From positions 496,001 to 560,000 of the forward strand of contig NZ_CP036278.1 in the NCBI RefSeq assembly GCF_007748035.1: DNA of 64,000 nucleotides, given 5' to 3'. The DNA comes from Aeoliella mucimassa (GTDB lineage: Bacteria > Planctomycetota > Planctomycetia > Pirellulales > Lacipirellulaceae). Positions 36,032-45,185 of the stretch are shown in pieces. The first letter of the stretch is position 1. Every line of letters starts with the position of its first letter. The position numbers were made by a program, and so were the translations under genes. The notes beneath the pieces are model-generated. The model was not told where the DNA came from and made no database searches. It worked only from the letters and a program-made list of their open reading frames with translations.

Positions 36032-37075
36032 CTAATCGATCTGAGTAAGCGACTCGTTGGTTCCTCTGCGCAACTGCCCGCACGCGGCGTTGATCTTATC
36101 CCCTTTGCGATGCCGGAACCGCACCGCGAGGTCTCCCTCTTCCAGAATCCGCCGGAACGTTTGCTGGGCGTCGCTCGACGGAGTGCGATACGGCAAGCCC
36201 GACACCGGGTTGTACGGGATCACGTTCACCAGCGCGGTGCGTCCCTGCAGCAGGTCGACCAGTTGATGGGCGTGCTCCGGGCGATCGTTCAGGTCGGCTA
36301 GCAGCACGTACTCAAACGTAAGCCGCCGCCCGCTACGCTCAAAGTAGTAGTCGGCTGCGTTCAAGATATCATCGAGCGGCATCTTGCGATTCACCGGTAC
36401 GATCTCGTCGCGGAGCGCGTCGTTCGGGGCGTGCAGCGAGATCGCCAGGCGGTATCGTGTATCGAGATCGGCTAGCTTGCGAATCGAATTCGGCAATCCC
36501 ACGGTCGACACGGTGATCCGGCGGTGGCTAATGCCGAGTCCATCGTCGCGGGCAACGTACTCCAAGGCCGGCAACAGCGCTGGCAAGTTGGCCAGCGGCT
36601 CGCCCATGCCCATTATCACGATGTGGCTCAGTCGCTCGTCGTCGTCGAGCAGGCGTTGTAGCAGCAGGATTTGTTCGAGGATTTCGCCGGTCGTCAGGTT
36701 GCGATCGACCCCATCGAGTCCGCTGGCGCAGAACACGCAGCCCATACCGCAACCAACCTGGGTGCTGATGCAAAGCGTGCGACGCACCTTATCGCGGAGC
36801 AGCACGCACTCAATCTGCCCCCCGCCGGCGAGGGTGAGCAGCAGTTTCTCGGTGCCATCGTCGGCCTGGGTATGTTTGGCAACCGTGGAGGTCCACAACG
36901 TAAAGGTGTCGGCCAGGTCGTCGCGAAGTTTCTTCGACAGGTCGCTCATCGACTCGAAGTCGCCAGCACGACCCTCGAACAGCCATCGCCGAACTTGCTT
37001 GATGCGAAACTTCGGCAGCTTACGCGCAGCAGCCCACTCGGCCAGTTGTCCGTCGATGTCGTTTAACAGGTGCAT
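36032..37075 (-). CDS. rlmN: 23S rRNA (adenine2503-C2)-methyltransferase
   Basis: A radical SAM enzyme methylating A2503 of 23S rRNA, and in many bacteria also A37 of some tRNAs. It is 347 residues with the family order: an N-terminal HhH-like part (KFRIKQVRRWLFEGRAGDFE), the cluster motif VGCGMGCVFCASG (C109, C113, C116), GMGEPLANLPALLPAL, ITVSTVGLPNSIRKLA, then a C-terminal INAACGQLRRG holding the methyl-carrying Cys. The ATG at 37075 matches the expected N-terminus. It is convergent with the PDZ gene and co-directional with the GTPases upstream. Confidence 0.95.
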   Translation of the reverse strand: MHLLNDIDGQLAEWAAARKLPKFRIKQVRRWLFEGRAGDFESMSDLSKKLRDDLADTFTLWTSTVAKHTQADDGTEKLLLTLAGGGQIECVLLRDKVRRTLCISTQVGCGMGCVFCASGLDGVDRNLTTGEILEQILLLQRLLDDDERLSHIVIMGMGEPLANLPALLPALEYVARDDGLGISHRRITVSTVGLPNSIRKLADLDTRYRLAISLHAPNDALRDEIVPVNRKMPLDDILNAADYYFERSGRRLTFEYVLLADLNDRPEHAHQLVDLLQGRTALVNVIPYNPVSGLPYRTPSSDAQQTFRRILEEGDLAVRFRHRKGDKINAACGQLRRGTNESLTQID

Positions 37076-37120
37076 AAATTGGACGTATGGAGAATCGAGT
37101 AGGAGGCTAGTTTGCCGTTG

Positions 37121-37156
37121 CCGGATGTCATTCCGGAAGCTCCCTCAGAATGACAG
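37121..37156. repeat. REP-like dispersed repeat, copy 2
   Basis: GTCATTCCGGAAGCTCCCTC then AGAATGACAG, between rlmN and a GTPase gene; same family as 20959, 38548, 38672 and 46794. Confidence 0.75.
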
Positions 37157-37173
37157 AAATGCTGACTTACTGT

Positions 37174-38520
37174 CTATCCCTTGGTCGAATAGCGATTCTT
37201 CGACAGCTTGTTCTTGATCTCGTTCTTCAGGTGTTCGATCACCGACTGCTTGTCGGTGTTTTCGAGAATGCGAGCGACCACTCGCTTGGGACCTTTCTCG
37301 CCCCAGCTTGCGCCGTGTTCGAAGTAGTAGCGGGCGGCTTGTCCGACGATGTACGAACCGTAGCCGGCAGCCGCGCCTTGGGGCAACGCGCTGATGGCGG
37401 TGCTGGCGCCCCAGGTGAGTCCCTTGAAGAAACTCGAAACCGAACTGACGATCACTTCGCCGGCCATCATCCACCCAGCCGCTTTCAGGATGGAGGTCAC
37501 TAGGTCGCGGGCGTTATCGGTGGTGATGTTGATGCCGTACACTTTGCCGAGAGTCACCACCATCGCCGCGTCGACCGCGGTGCCGCCGACCACGTCGAGC
37601 ACGGGGAAGTGATTCACGGCCACGGCAATGCTCTTCACGGCCGCGTAGCTCCAGATAATGCTGTTCGCCCGATCGTTGCGCATCTTCACCCGCATCGCGC
37701 CGACACGGTCGCTACGGTCGGCAGCAAACATCGACGCGTTCAAGGCAATCAGATCCGAACCATCGTGTTGCAGCACTTCGAGAATGCGTACCCGCAGTGC
37801 GTCGACATTCGGCTCGGGCTCGCGCCATTCCTGACGCACGGAACCGTCGGCCGACTCGATGTGGTATTCCACCGGACGCGGATCGGCGGTGACTTGCACG
37901 ATGTTCTCTGGCTCGACCAGACCCTTGAGTCGCGGGCCACGGAAGAGCGACATCAGATCGTCGAGCTGTTTCGGCGTGTAGAGGTCGACCTTGTTCAGCA
38001 CCAGGATGATCGGCTTGTGCCCGGTCGCGAGTTCGGCCAGGGCGGTGTACTCGGTTTCGTTCAGGTCGGAGTCGGTAACGAACAGTACCAGGTCGGCCCG
38101 CTCGGCGGTGTCGCGAGCCATGTCGGCCCGGCGTTTGCCATCCACCTCGTTCAGGCCCGGCGTGTCGAGCAGTACCACCGACGAATCCGCAAAGCCCGGC
38201 ACCACGTAGCCGTCGGCATTCCACGGAACGTCCCAGATGTCTTTGGTCCAGCCGCCGCGGATGTTGACCGAAGCCACTTGCTCGCCAACCAGGGCGTTGA
38301 TCAGCGCGCTCTTGCCGGTGCTGATCTCGCCGAACACGGCAATCTCCACCCGCCCCGCTTGCAGCTTCGCAAGCATGTCGCGGAGCGAGCGAATATCGGC
38401 CGACAAGGCTTCCTTCTCTTTGTCGGTGCAATCATCAAGCTGCCCCAGCGCATGCTCCACCGCCCCCAGCGCATCAAGCAACTGGTCGTCGTCTTTCGAA
38501 GGGGTAGGTTCGTTGGTCAT
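37174..38520 (-). CDS. GTPase with C-terminal DUF697-like membrane region
   Basis: A 448-residue Era/dynamin-like small GTPase. The P-loop is GEISTGKS (about 64-71) followed by ALINALVG; DTPGLNEVDG is the G3 motif and LVLNKVDLY the G4 motif. The C-terminal part (about 290-430) has weakly hydrophobic helices (SIAVAVNHFPVLDVVGGTAV, then DAAMVVTLGKVYG) of the DUF697 type, which associates with membranes. Ends in a basic tail. The next gene upstream is a paralogue with the same order of domains, separated by an inverted repeat pair. Bacterial proteins of this type are poorly studied. Heterotypic pairing with the neighbour is an inference from dynamin-like pairs. Confidence 0.85.
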   Translation of the reverse strand: MTNEPTPSKDDDQLLDALGAVEHALGQLDDCTDKEKEALSADIRSLRDMLAKLQAGRVEIAVFGEISTGKSALINALVGEQVASVNIRGGWTKDIWDVPWNADGYVVPGFADSSVVLLDTPGLNEVDGKRRADMARDTAERADLVLFVTDSDLNETEYTALAELATGHKPIILVLNKVDLYTPKQLDDLMSLFRGPRLKGLVEPENIVQVTADPRPVEYHIESADGSVRQEWREPEPNVDALRVRILEVLQHDGSDLIALNASMFAADRSDRVGAMRVKMRNDRANSIIWSYAAVKSIAVAVNHFPVLDVVGGTAVDAAMVVTLGKVYGINITTDNARDLVTSILKAAGWMMAGEVIVSSVSSFFKGLTWGASTAISALPQGAAAGYGSYIVGQAARYYFEHGASWGEKGPKRVVARILENTDKQSVIEHLKNEIKNKLSKNRYSTKG

Positions 38521-38547
38521 GTTGGTTGGGGGGAGCTTGTTCAGTCA

Positions 38548-38710
38548 CTTGTCATCCTGAGGGAGCCTAAGCGACTGAAGGATCTCAGGCTACGGTCGGC
38601 CCTTTTGTGGGCCGATACCCTGCAATGTTACTGCGTACTATGTGCCTCAAAGAACATACTGTTCGATCCACTAGATTCTTCGGTCGCCGGAAGCTCCCTC
38701 AGAATGACAG
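38548..38710. repeat. Inverted pair of REP-like repeats
   Basis: Copy 3 (38548-38589, CTTGTCATCCTGAGGGAGCC, then GCGACTGAAGGATCT) and copy 4 (38672-38710, ending GAAGCTCCCTCAGAATGACA) face each other with arms of about 38 bases and roughly 80 bases between them. The pair fills the gap between the two GTPase genes and could form a long hairpin. Confidence 0.75.
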
Positions 38711-38733
38711 TAACAGGTGTTGTGTCAATTGTA

Positions 38734-40290
38734 TCAGTCGTCGAGTTTTTGCCGTCCCATGGTGATTAGTTTTCGCAGCTGTTCGGGGCTGGTGACCTCT
38801 GACCATTGGCGGCGGGCGAGTTCGGCGATGCCTCCTTCGGGGGGCTTCATTTCGTTTCGGAAGTATTGCATGAACACCCGTCCGATCCAACGGGTGACGA
38901 GCGCCTGCACGAGTCCCTGCAGCAGCCCACCTGCGATGGTGCCGACGCCGGGAATGGTTTTCAGCACCGTGGCTACCGCGCTGGTAAATGCCGGCGCGGC
39001 GGTGATGGCGCTGACACCTAGGATGGCGAGCAGGTTCTTCGTGAGCTGGCCCAGCAGTTCGATGATGGTTTCCGAATCGATCTTCTGCTTGTAGATCGCT
39101 GCCAGGTCGATCACCATTTTGGCGGTGACAGCCGTACCGCCAGCGATGTCGAGAAGCGGCACCGGGTTTGCCCCGGTCACGCCGGCCGCGGCCCACATGT
39201 ACCGATCAACCACTCGCGACGCCTGTTCGTCGAGCGCGGCCAGCACCCGCTCTTTCGCGTCGTCGACCAATCCCCGGGATTGCATCAGCAGGTTGGCCAG
39301 CAGTAGTGTTTCGCCTTCCTTTTTGACGATCTGCAGCAAGCGGTTCGCCAGCGGCACGATGTCGGGCGGTTCGGTCACGGTGTCGGGCTGTTGGGTGCCA
39401 TCGGCCAGCATCCGCACGATCGGCCGCTCGACCGACCGCGACCGCACGCTTACGACGTCGTCGGCCGCAACCAGCCCTCGCACTTGCTCGGCAATCTGGG
39501 CACACAGCTCCGCCCGTTCGCTGTCGGTGTACCAGTCGGCTTTGTTCAGGCACACGACCACGCGTTTGCCCATCGAGGCCAGGGCCTCGAGCAGTTCGTG
39601 TTCGTAGTCGCGAATCGGCCCGTCGATCACCATCAGCACCAGGTCGGCGTTCTTCGCGGCTTCGGCGGCTTGCTGGCCTCGCTCGCTGCCGGCGACTTCG
39701 GCCAGGCCAGGCGTGTCGACCAGCACCACGCGATCGCTGCCGGGCCATTCGATGTTGCTTTGCGCGGTGGTGGTACCGCCGACCACTCCGGTGCGGAACA
39801 CATCGCGCCCCGCCAGGGCGTTGAGCAGCGAACTCTTGCCGCTCGAGATGGCGCCGAACGCGACGATCTCCAGGCGTTCGGCTTCGCGCTTGGCTTCCAT
39901 CTCGGCCACTGCCCGCTCGATCTCCGCCCGCACTGCGTCGCCGATGCCGCCGGTGGCAGCATAGTCGCGACCTGCTTCGATGTTGTCGTCAAGTTCCGCG
40001 CGACGATCTGCAGCCGATAGTTTGTTGGGATCGGTCGACCGCCGGCGTTCGCTCTGCTGGCGGGTGCGGGTGTTGATCCACAGCTTCCACATGGTCCATG
40101 CGGCAAGTCCCGCAAGCACTAACCCGCCGAGCGACACCACCGCCAGGTAGCCGTAGCCAACGAGCTGGCTCTGCTCCATCGCAGCGTTGTACTGTTCCAG
40201 GACCTTCGGCGGTAACGTGACCGCCAGATACGCCGCCACGGCGATTACTGCTAGCAGTAAAAATCGGAACGTGGTCGTGCGATTGGGCAT
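38734..40290 (-). CDS. Membrane GTPase, DUF697 type, paralogue of downstream gene
   Basis: A 518-residue protein with two N-terminal transmembrane helices (FRFLLLAVIAVAAYLAVTL at about 8-26 and YLAVVSLGGLVLAGLAAWTM at about 48-67). A charged linker precedes the GTPase: P-loop GAISSGKSS (about 146-154), LVDTPGLAEVAG, and VVCLNKADWY. The C-terminal part (about 350-500) is DUF697-like: GANPVPLLDIAGGTAVTAKM, then AGGLLQGLVQALVTRWIGR. It shares the DLVL and LNKxD segments and the DUF697 core with its neighbour, so the two come from a duplication; only this one is anchored at its N-terminus. Confidence 0.85.
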   Translation of the reverse strand: MPNRTTTFRFLLLAVIAVAAYLAVTLPPKVLEQYNAAMEQSQLVGYGYLAVVSLGGLVLAGLAAWTMWKLWINTRTRQQSERRRSTDPNKLSAADRRAELDDNIEAGRDYAATGGIGDAVRAEIERAVAEMEAKREAERLEIVAFGAISSGKSSLLNALAGRDVFRTGVVGGTTTAQSNIEWPGSDRVVLVDTPGLAEVAGSERGQQAAEAAKNADLVLMVIDGPIRDYEHELLEALASMGKRVVVCLNKADWYTDSERAELCAQIAEQVRGLVAADDVVSVRSRSVERPIVRMLADGTQQPDTVTEPPDIVPLANRLLQIVKKEGETLLLANLLMQSRGLVDDAKERVLAALDEQASRVVDRYMWAAAGVTGANPVPLLDIAGGTAVTAKMVIDLAAIYKQKIDSETIIELLGQLTKNLLAILGVSAITAAPAFTSAVATVLKTIPGVGTIAGGLLQGLVQALVTRWIGRVFMQYFRNEMKPPEGGIAELARRQWSEVTSPEQLRKLITMGRQKLDD

Positions 40291-40470
40291 GGAAAAAAGA
40301 TAGAGTTCAGTGGTCGGAGCGTACTAGCGGGCAACCACCGAGCTCTCCCTCGGCGGAATAATCGAACCACTAAGTATACTCCTAAAAGCCTCGGCGGCGA
40401 TTGCCAAACATCGCTTATCGCGGGAAGATGGCAGAATGCGATTTCCAACTCAACCAGGGCGCGATCCATC

Positions 40471-41468
40471 ATGAAAGCAGCTTATATCAATGACACCGGT
40501 TCTCCCGACGTAATCCAGGTAGGCGAGGTGCCGACGCCTGAGCCGCTCGAAGGGCAGGTGCTGGTTCGTGTGACCGCCGCCGCAGTGAATCCCATCGACA
40601 CGTACATTCGTAGCGGAGCGGTGACCGCCGAGTTGCCCAAGCCGTTTGTGATCGGCAGTGACTTCGCCGGAGTGATCGAAGCCATGGGGCCCGGCGTCGA
40701 CGAGCTTCCGCCCGGGCTGCGGGTGTGGGGCACCAACCAAGGACTCCTCGGCCGGCAGGGGAGCTTCGCCGAGTACCTGGTGGCCGACGCCGACATGGTG
40801 TACCAAACGCCGGGCAACGTGAGCGACGAGCAGGCGGCCGCCGCATCGTTGGTCGGCATGACCGCCCACTTGGGACTGGTTCGCGAAGCCAACTTGCAGG
40901 CGGGCGAAACCTTGTTCGTCAACGGTGGCTCCGGCGGTGTCGGTTCGATGGTCGTGCAGATGGCCAAGCTGCTCGGGGCCACGGTGATCACGACGGCCGG
41001 CTCCGACGAGAAGGCCGAAATCTGCCGCCAGTACGGTGCCGACCTGGTGCTCAACTATCGCACCGACGACGTCGAGGCCGAGGTGCGTAAGTTCGCTTCG
41101 TGGGGAGTCGACGTCTGGTGGGAAACGCTTCGCGAGCCCGACTTCCGCCGCACGGTCGACCTGCTAGCCCGCGCGGGCGGATGATCGTCATGGCTGGGCG
41201 CGACGCGCATCCTGAGTTCCCCGTCGGACCGTTCTACGTGAAAGAGTGCCGGCTGATGGGCTTCGTGGTGTTCAAAGCTCCCCGGCACGAACAACGCGCG
41301 GCCGCGATTGCCATGAACGAATGGCTGGCGGCCGGCAAGCTGCAGGTGCCAATCGGGGCGACCTTCCCGCTCGAACAAACCGCCGACGCCCATCGCCTGC
41401 AGGAAGACAACACCCTGCATGGCAAAGACACGCTGCGTGGTAAAATCGTGGTGACCATCGGCGACTAA
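40471..41468 (+). pseudogene. Quinone oxidoreductase (zinc-less MDR), single-base frameshift
   Basis: A medium-chain NAD(P)H:quinone oxidoreductase split into two frames. Frame one (40471-41184) gives MKAAYINDTGSPDVIQVGEV, the GroES-like fold and the NADPH motif NGGSGGVGSMVVQMAK, then stops just after RRTVDLLARAGG. The missing part (RMIVMAGRDAHPEFPVGPFY, then GKDTLRGKIVVTIGD) reads on in another frame to 41468. Adding one G in the GC-rich palindrome GCCCGCGCGGGC at about 41166-41177 restores LARGGRMIVMAG, the family sequence. So one base was lost, either in the genome or in the sequencing read. There is no in-frame zinc site, as expected for this class. Confidence 0.85.
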
Positions 41469-41521
41469 ACTCGCGCCCGCCCGTTCTTGCTTCGACCACT
41501 GTTTAACCACCCCCACGCTGC

Positions 41522-42583
41522 ATGTCCTCCGTTCGTTTCGCCAAGGTGACCAAATCGTATGGCGGAGCGTCGCCGGCTGTTTGCGATTTGACCGCGAGCA
41601 TCGACGAGGGAGAGTTGGTAGTGCTGGTCGGTCCGAGTGGTTCCGGCAAGAGCACCGCGCTGCGGATGCTGGCCGGGCTCGAGACCCCCACCGCCGGCGA
41701 GCTGTTCATCGGCGACGCGCGGGTGAACGACCTTCCGCCAGCCAAGCGGGATGTCGCCATGGTGTTCCAAGACTACGCGCTCTTCCCGCACATGACCGCC
41801 CGCAACAACATGGCGTTCGGTCTCAAGATGCAAGGCACCCCGCGGGCCGAGATTGCCAGCCGAGTCGAGCGAGCCGCCAGCCTGCTGGGCATCGCCGAGC
41901 TGCTCGATCGCAAGCCGCAGCAACTCTCGGGGGGCGAGCAGCAACGGGTCGCGCTAGGGCGGGCGATCGTTCGCCGGCCGGCCGTGTTTTTACTGGATGA
42001 GCCCCTCGCGAACCTCGACGCCCAACTCCGCGCCGGCATGCGGGCCGAATTGGCCGAACTGCAACGCGAGCTGGCAGCGACCATGTTGTACGTAACCCAC
42101 GACCAGGTCGAAGCGATGACCCTCGGGCACCGCCTGGTGCTGCTCGATCGCGGAGTCGTGCAGCAAATCGGTCCGCCGATGGAAGTCTACCGCCGCCCCG
42201 CGAATCGGTTCGTCGCCTCGTTTCTCGGCAGCCCACCGATGAACCTGATCGCGGGCCAGGTCGATGCTGGCGTGTTCCGCTCCGGCGAGCTAACCTGGAC
42301 CGTCGGCGGCAGTCATCAAGGCCCCGCCGTGCTCGGCATCCGCCCCGAGCATCTGGTGCCAGTCACCAGCAACGAGCCCCCGCTGGTGGAGCAGAAGCCG
42401 ACCTTCGTCGAACACCTGGGCCACGAACTGCTGCTGCACTTCACGCTGCCAACCACCACGCTCATCGCCCGCTGGCCCACCAACCGCCCGCTAACCACCG
42501 ACCAACCCGTGAAGCTCACCGTGACCAGTCACGAGCACCACCTTTTCGCCGCGGATGAAGAAGGCTTGGTACTGGAGGGATAG
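41522..42583 (+). CDS. ABC transporter ATP-binding protein, MalK/UgpC type
   Basis: A 353-residue import-type ATPase. Walker A is GPSGSGKST (about 37-45), the Q-loop VFQDYALFPHM, the signature LSGGEQQRVALGRA, Walker B VFLLDEPLANLD and the switch His is in YVTHDQVEAMT. A TOBE-like C-terminal domain follows from about 240 (GSPPMNLIAGQVDAGVF, then VLGIRPEHLV). This class powers uptake of sugars, glycerol phosphate or other small solutes. No permease or binding-protein gene is next to it, so the substrate is unknown and it may serve permeases encoded elsewhere. It starts 53 bases after the broken oxidoreductase gene. Confidence 0.92.
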   Translation: MSSVRFAKVTKSYGGASPAVCDLTASIDEGELVVLVGPSGSGKSTALRMLAGLETPTAGELFIGDARVNDLPPAKRDVAMVFQDYALFPHMTARNNMAFGLKMQGTPRAEIASRVERAASLLGIAELLDRKPQQLSGGEQQRVALGRAIVRRPAVFLLDEPLANLDAQLRAGMRAELAELQRELAATMLYVTHDQVEAMTLGHRLVLLDRGVVQQIGPPMEVYRRPANRFVASFLGSPPMNLIAGQVDAGVFRSGELTWTVGGSHQGPAVLGIRPEHLVPVTSNEPPLVEQKPTFVEHLGHELLLHFTLPTTTLIARWPTNRPLTTDQPVKLTVTSHEHHLFAADEEGLVLEG

Positions 42584-42931
42584 GGGGGAAGTCTGCAGGC
42601 GATAGTGATAACTACCGGAAAAGCACCGGTGTGGTTAAGCTTTAGTGATAGTGTAATGCTGAATCGCTGTGATCAGCGACATCGATGTAATTGAGTTGCT
42701 CCGTGTAGTGAGATCATCTTCCAGCAATGAGCGAGAAGCTGACTTGAAGACATTTTTAATTGCAATTCTCCAGCGCATTTCAGTCTGTCCGAAATGCTTG
42801 GATTATCGCAACGCTGGTTGCGAGGCTTTTCGTTTTCCGCAATGCGACCATGGATATCTGATAGTACAAAGGTCGCTTTCAAAATGCCCAGAAACCTACT
42901 AACTGCCAACCATCTTTAATGGCCAGATACA
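42584..42931. other. Intergenic stretch before the interrupted gene
   Basis: 348 bases, much more AT-rich than the ABC gene before it. A 77-codon open frame at 42669 lacks any domain and is not called. An in-frame TAA at 42917-42919 just upstream of the ATG at 42932 shows that the interrupted gene really begins there. Confidence 0.45.
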
Positions 42932-42961
42932 ATGGCAACTAATAACGAACGCGACCGACTA

Positions 42962-44121
42962 GTACGTCTTTCCTGAAATCCATTCCGCTGCTATATGCTG
43001 CGGAATGAAAAAGCACATTGTTTGCCTGGACCACCAGGCCCGTGGAGGTTTGGAGCAGCTAGCACGCTCAGGCGCCCGCGCGGCGCAAGTGGTGCGTCGC
43101 TGCCAGATATTATTGAAATCGGACTCGGGATGCACCGACGAAGAGATCGCCGAGCATGTGGGCTGCACGACGCGCAACGTCCGAGCCGTCCGAAAGCGGT
43201 TCTGCGAAGAGGGCGTCCAGCGGGCGGTGTACGATGCGCCTCGCTCGGGCCGCCCCCCAGAGTTCACCAAGCGGCAGCAGCAACAGGTAATCGCCCTGGC
43301 GTGCAGCGAGCCGCCCGAGGGACGGGCTCGCTGGACGCTGGAATTGTTGTGCGAGCACGCGGTGAAGGAAGGCTTCGTCGATTCGCTCAGCGTGACGGAG
43401 GTCTCGCTGTGGCTCAAGGAACACGACCTGAAGCCGTGGCGAAAAAAACTTGGTGCGTGCCCAAGCTGAACGACGAGTTCTGTGAGCGGATGGAGGACGT
43501 CCTCGAGCAGTACGAGAAGCCGCTCGACCCGAACGAGCCGGTCGTCTGCCTCGACGAGCAGCCCTATCAGAGGGTCGACGACGCGCGGCCGCCCGAGCCC
43601 GCGGCACCCGGCAAGATCGCGAAGCAGGACTACGAGTACCGCCGCTGCGGAACCTGCAGCGTGTTCGTGGCGGTCGAGCCGAAGGCGGGCAAGCGATTCG
43701 TTCAGGCCAAGCGTCACCGCAAGCGAGCCGACTTCGCCCGGTTCGTCCGCGACCTCTTGAAGCGCTATCCCGACGCAGAGCGGGTTCATCTGGTGATGGA
43801 CAACCTCAACACGCACAACGAGAAGTCGTTGATCGAAACCTTTGGCGAGGAGGCGGCTCGGCCAATGCTGGAGCGGATTGTGTGGCATTTTACCCCCAAG
43901 CATGCCAGTTGGCTCAACATGGCCGAGATCGAAATCTCGGCCATACAGCGACAATGCCTGGGACGTCGGTTGGCTTCGCTCGACAAGGTTCAAAGCGAAC
44001 TCTCCCACTGTTCACGCGACCGCAATCGGAAGAAAATCAAAATCAATTGGACCTTCCATCGAAAAGACGCCAAACGCGTCTTCCCTGAACTCTATAGGAA
44101 ATGACTTCCGGGACGACGTAC
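42962..44121 (+). mobile_element. IS630 family insertion sequence
   Basis: A complete 1160-base element flanked by TA (42960-42961 and 44122-44123), the family's target. The 25-base imperfect terminal inverted repeats are at 42962-42986 and 44097-44121, both starting GTACGTC, with 19 of 25 positions matching. It carries one two-frame transposase gene whose stop lies inside the right repeat. Confidence 0.92.
43005..44104 (+). CDS. IS630 transposase, made by -1 ribosomal frameshifting
   Basis: The first frame (43005-43469) holds the N-terminal helix-turn-helix region (SDSGCTDEEIAEHVGCTTRN) and ends shortly after HDLKPWRKK. The catalytic part reads in the -1 frame to 44104: VVCLDEQPYQ (first Asp), HLVMDNLNTHN (second Asp) and HASWLNMAEIEIS (Glu), the DDE triad of the IS630/Tc1 group. 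The frames meet at A AAA AAA (43442-43448), a classic -1 slippery heptamer in the right codon phase. The joined protein would be about 366 residues and probably functional. Confidence 0.9.
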
Positions 44122-44140
44122 TAGATTCCGAGTGGGTAAC

Positions 44141-45175
44141 GGCCTTGTTGAACAATTAGTCACAAACCTCCGTAAAAACTAACGTGGAATGGAACCACGT
44201 ACCTTTTTTACGGAGATCGAACATGGCTACGAAAGAAAAACGAACCTACAAAGTCACGAACTGGAAGGAGTATAACAAGTCGCTCATCGAGCGTGGAAAC
44301 ATCACTATTTGGTTTAGCGACGAGGCGTTGGAGAACTGGGAACATCCTAACGACCAGACAAAAGTCGGTCGCCCTTTTGTCTTCAGCGATACGGCGATCG
44401 AGTGCTTGCTGACGATTCGCGAACTGCTGAAACTTCCCTATCGGCAGACTGAGGGATTCGGCCGCTCGCTGGTGGCGATGTTGGGCGTCGAGGCAGCGAT
44501 TCCCAATTATTCTTCGCTCGCCAAGCGAGCCAGCAAGCTGAATGTTTCGCTCGATATCGCTAACAAGAGGGGCGACATCGATATCGTGGTGGATAGCACC
44601 GGCATGAAAGTGTTTGGCGAGGGCGAATGGAAGATGCGGACGCATGGCAAGTCGAAGCGGCGGACATGGCGGAAGCTGCATTTGTCGGTGAATCCTGACA
44701 CCCGCGAGATTGTGGCGGAGATTTTGACCGAGAACAGTTGCCACGATGCCGATGCGGTTCCCGAAATGCTGGAGCAGGTGGAGCAGCCCGTAAAAAAGTT
44801 TCACGGCGACGGTAGTTACGACAAGTGGAAGGTTTATGAAGGGCTGGAATCCGAAGGCATTGAGCCGGTGATTCCGCCGCAGCACAACGCCAAGATCAAA
44901 CAACATGGCAACTCTGCGGAGGAGCCTTTGCCCCGGGACGAGGCAATTCGTCAGATTCGACGCAAGGGGCGTAGGAGTTGGAAAGAGGAAGTGGGCTATC
45001 ATCGTAGAAGCTTGGCGGAAACGACCATGTACCGAGTGAAACAAAGCTTTGGGAGCCATCTCAAAAACCGAGTATTCGAAAACCAACAAACGGAAGCCCG
45101 CTTGCGCTGTAAAATCATCAATCAATTCACCCAACTCGGGCTTCCACAGTTCGAGTGGAGTTAGTCAACAAGGCC
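44141..45175 (+). mobile_element. IS5 family (IS903 group) insertion sequence, copy 1
   Basis: A 1035-base element whose ends start GGCCTTGTTGA, like IS903. It is flanked by a 9-bp direct repeat GTGGGTAAC (44132-44140 and 45176-45184), the target duplication length of the IS903 group. No base difference from the copy at 61325 was seen. Confidence 0.95.
44223..45164 (+). CDS. IS5 family transposase, copy 1
   Basis: A 313-residue DDE transposase. The first catalytic Asp is in DIVVDSTGMKVFGEGEWK, followed by SKRRTWRKLHLSVNPDTREI. The second Asp is probably in KFHGDGSYDKWKVYE, and the Glu-containing motif is YHRRSLAETTMYRVKQSFG (Y-(2)-R-(3)-E-(6)-K). These are IS5/IS903 signatures. GGAG eight bases before the ATG at 44223 supports this start; a longer frame from 44184 runs through the left end. 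The second copy at 61407 encodes the same protein. Confidence 0.95.
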   Translation: MATKEKRTYKVTNWKEYNKSLIERGNITIWFSDEALENWEHPNDQTKVGRPFVFSDTAIECLLTIRELLKLPYRQTEGFGRSLVAMLGVEAAIPNYSSLAKRASKLNVSLDIANKRGDIDIVVDSTGMKVFGEGEWKMRTHGKSKRRTWRKLHLSVNPDTREIVAEILTENSCHDADAVPEMLEQVEQPVKKFHGDGSYDKWKVYEGLESEGIEPVIPPQHNAKIKQHGNSAEEPLPRDEAIRQIRRKGRRSWKEEVGYHRRSLAETTMYRVKQSFGSHLKNRVFENQQTEARLRCKIINQFTQLGLPQFEWS

Positions 45176-45185
45176 GTGGGTAACT

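Noticed and set aside
42669-42902. 77-codon frame before the interrupted gene
   Set aside because: No domain, no ribosome site, and a competing open frame on the other strand.
44208-45134. 308-codon antisense frame inside the IS5-type transposase gene (also in copy 2)
   Set aside because: Mirror of a strongly supported transposase; no domain of its own.
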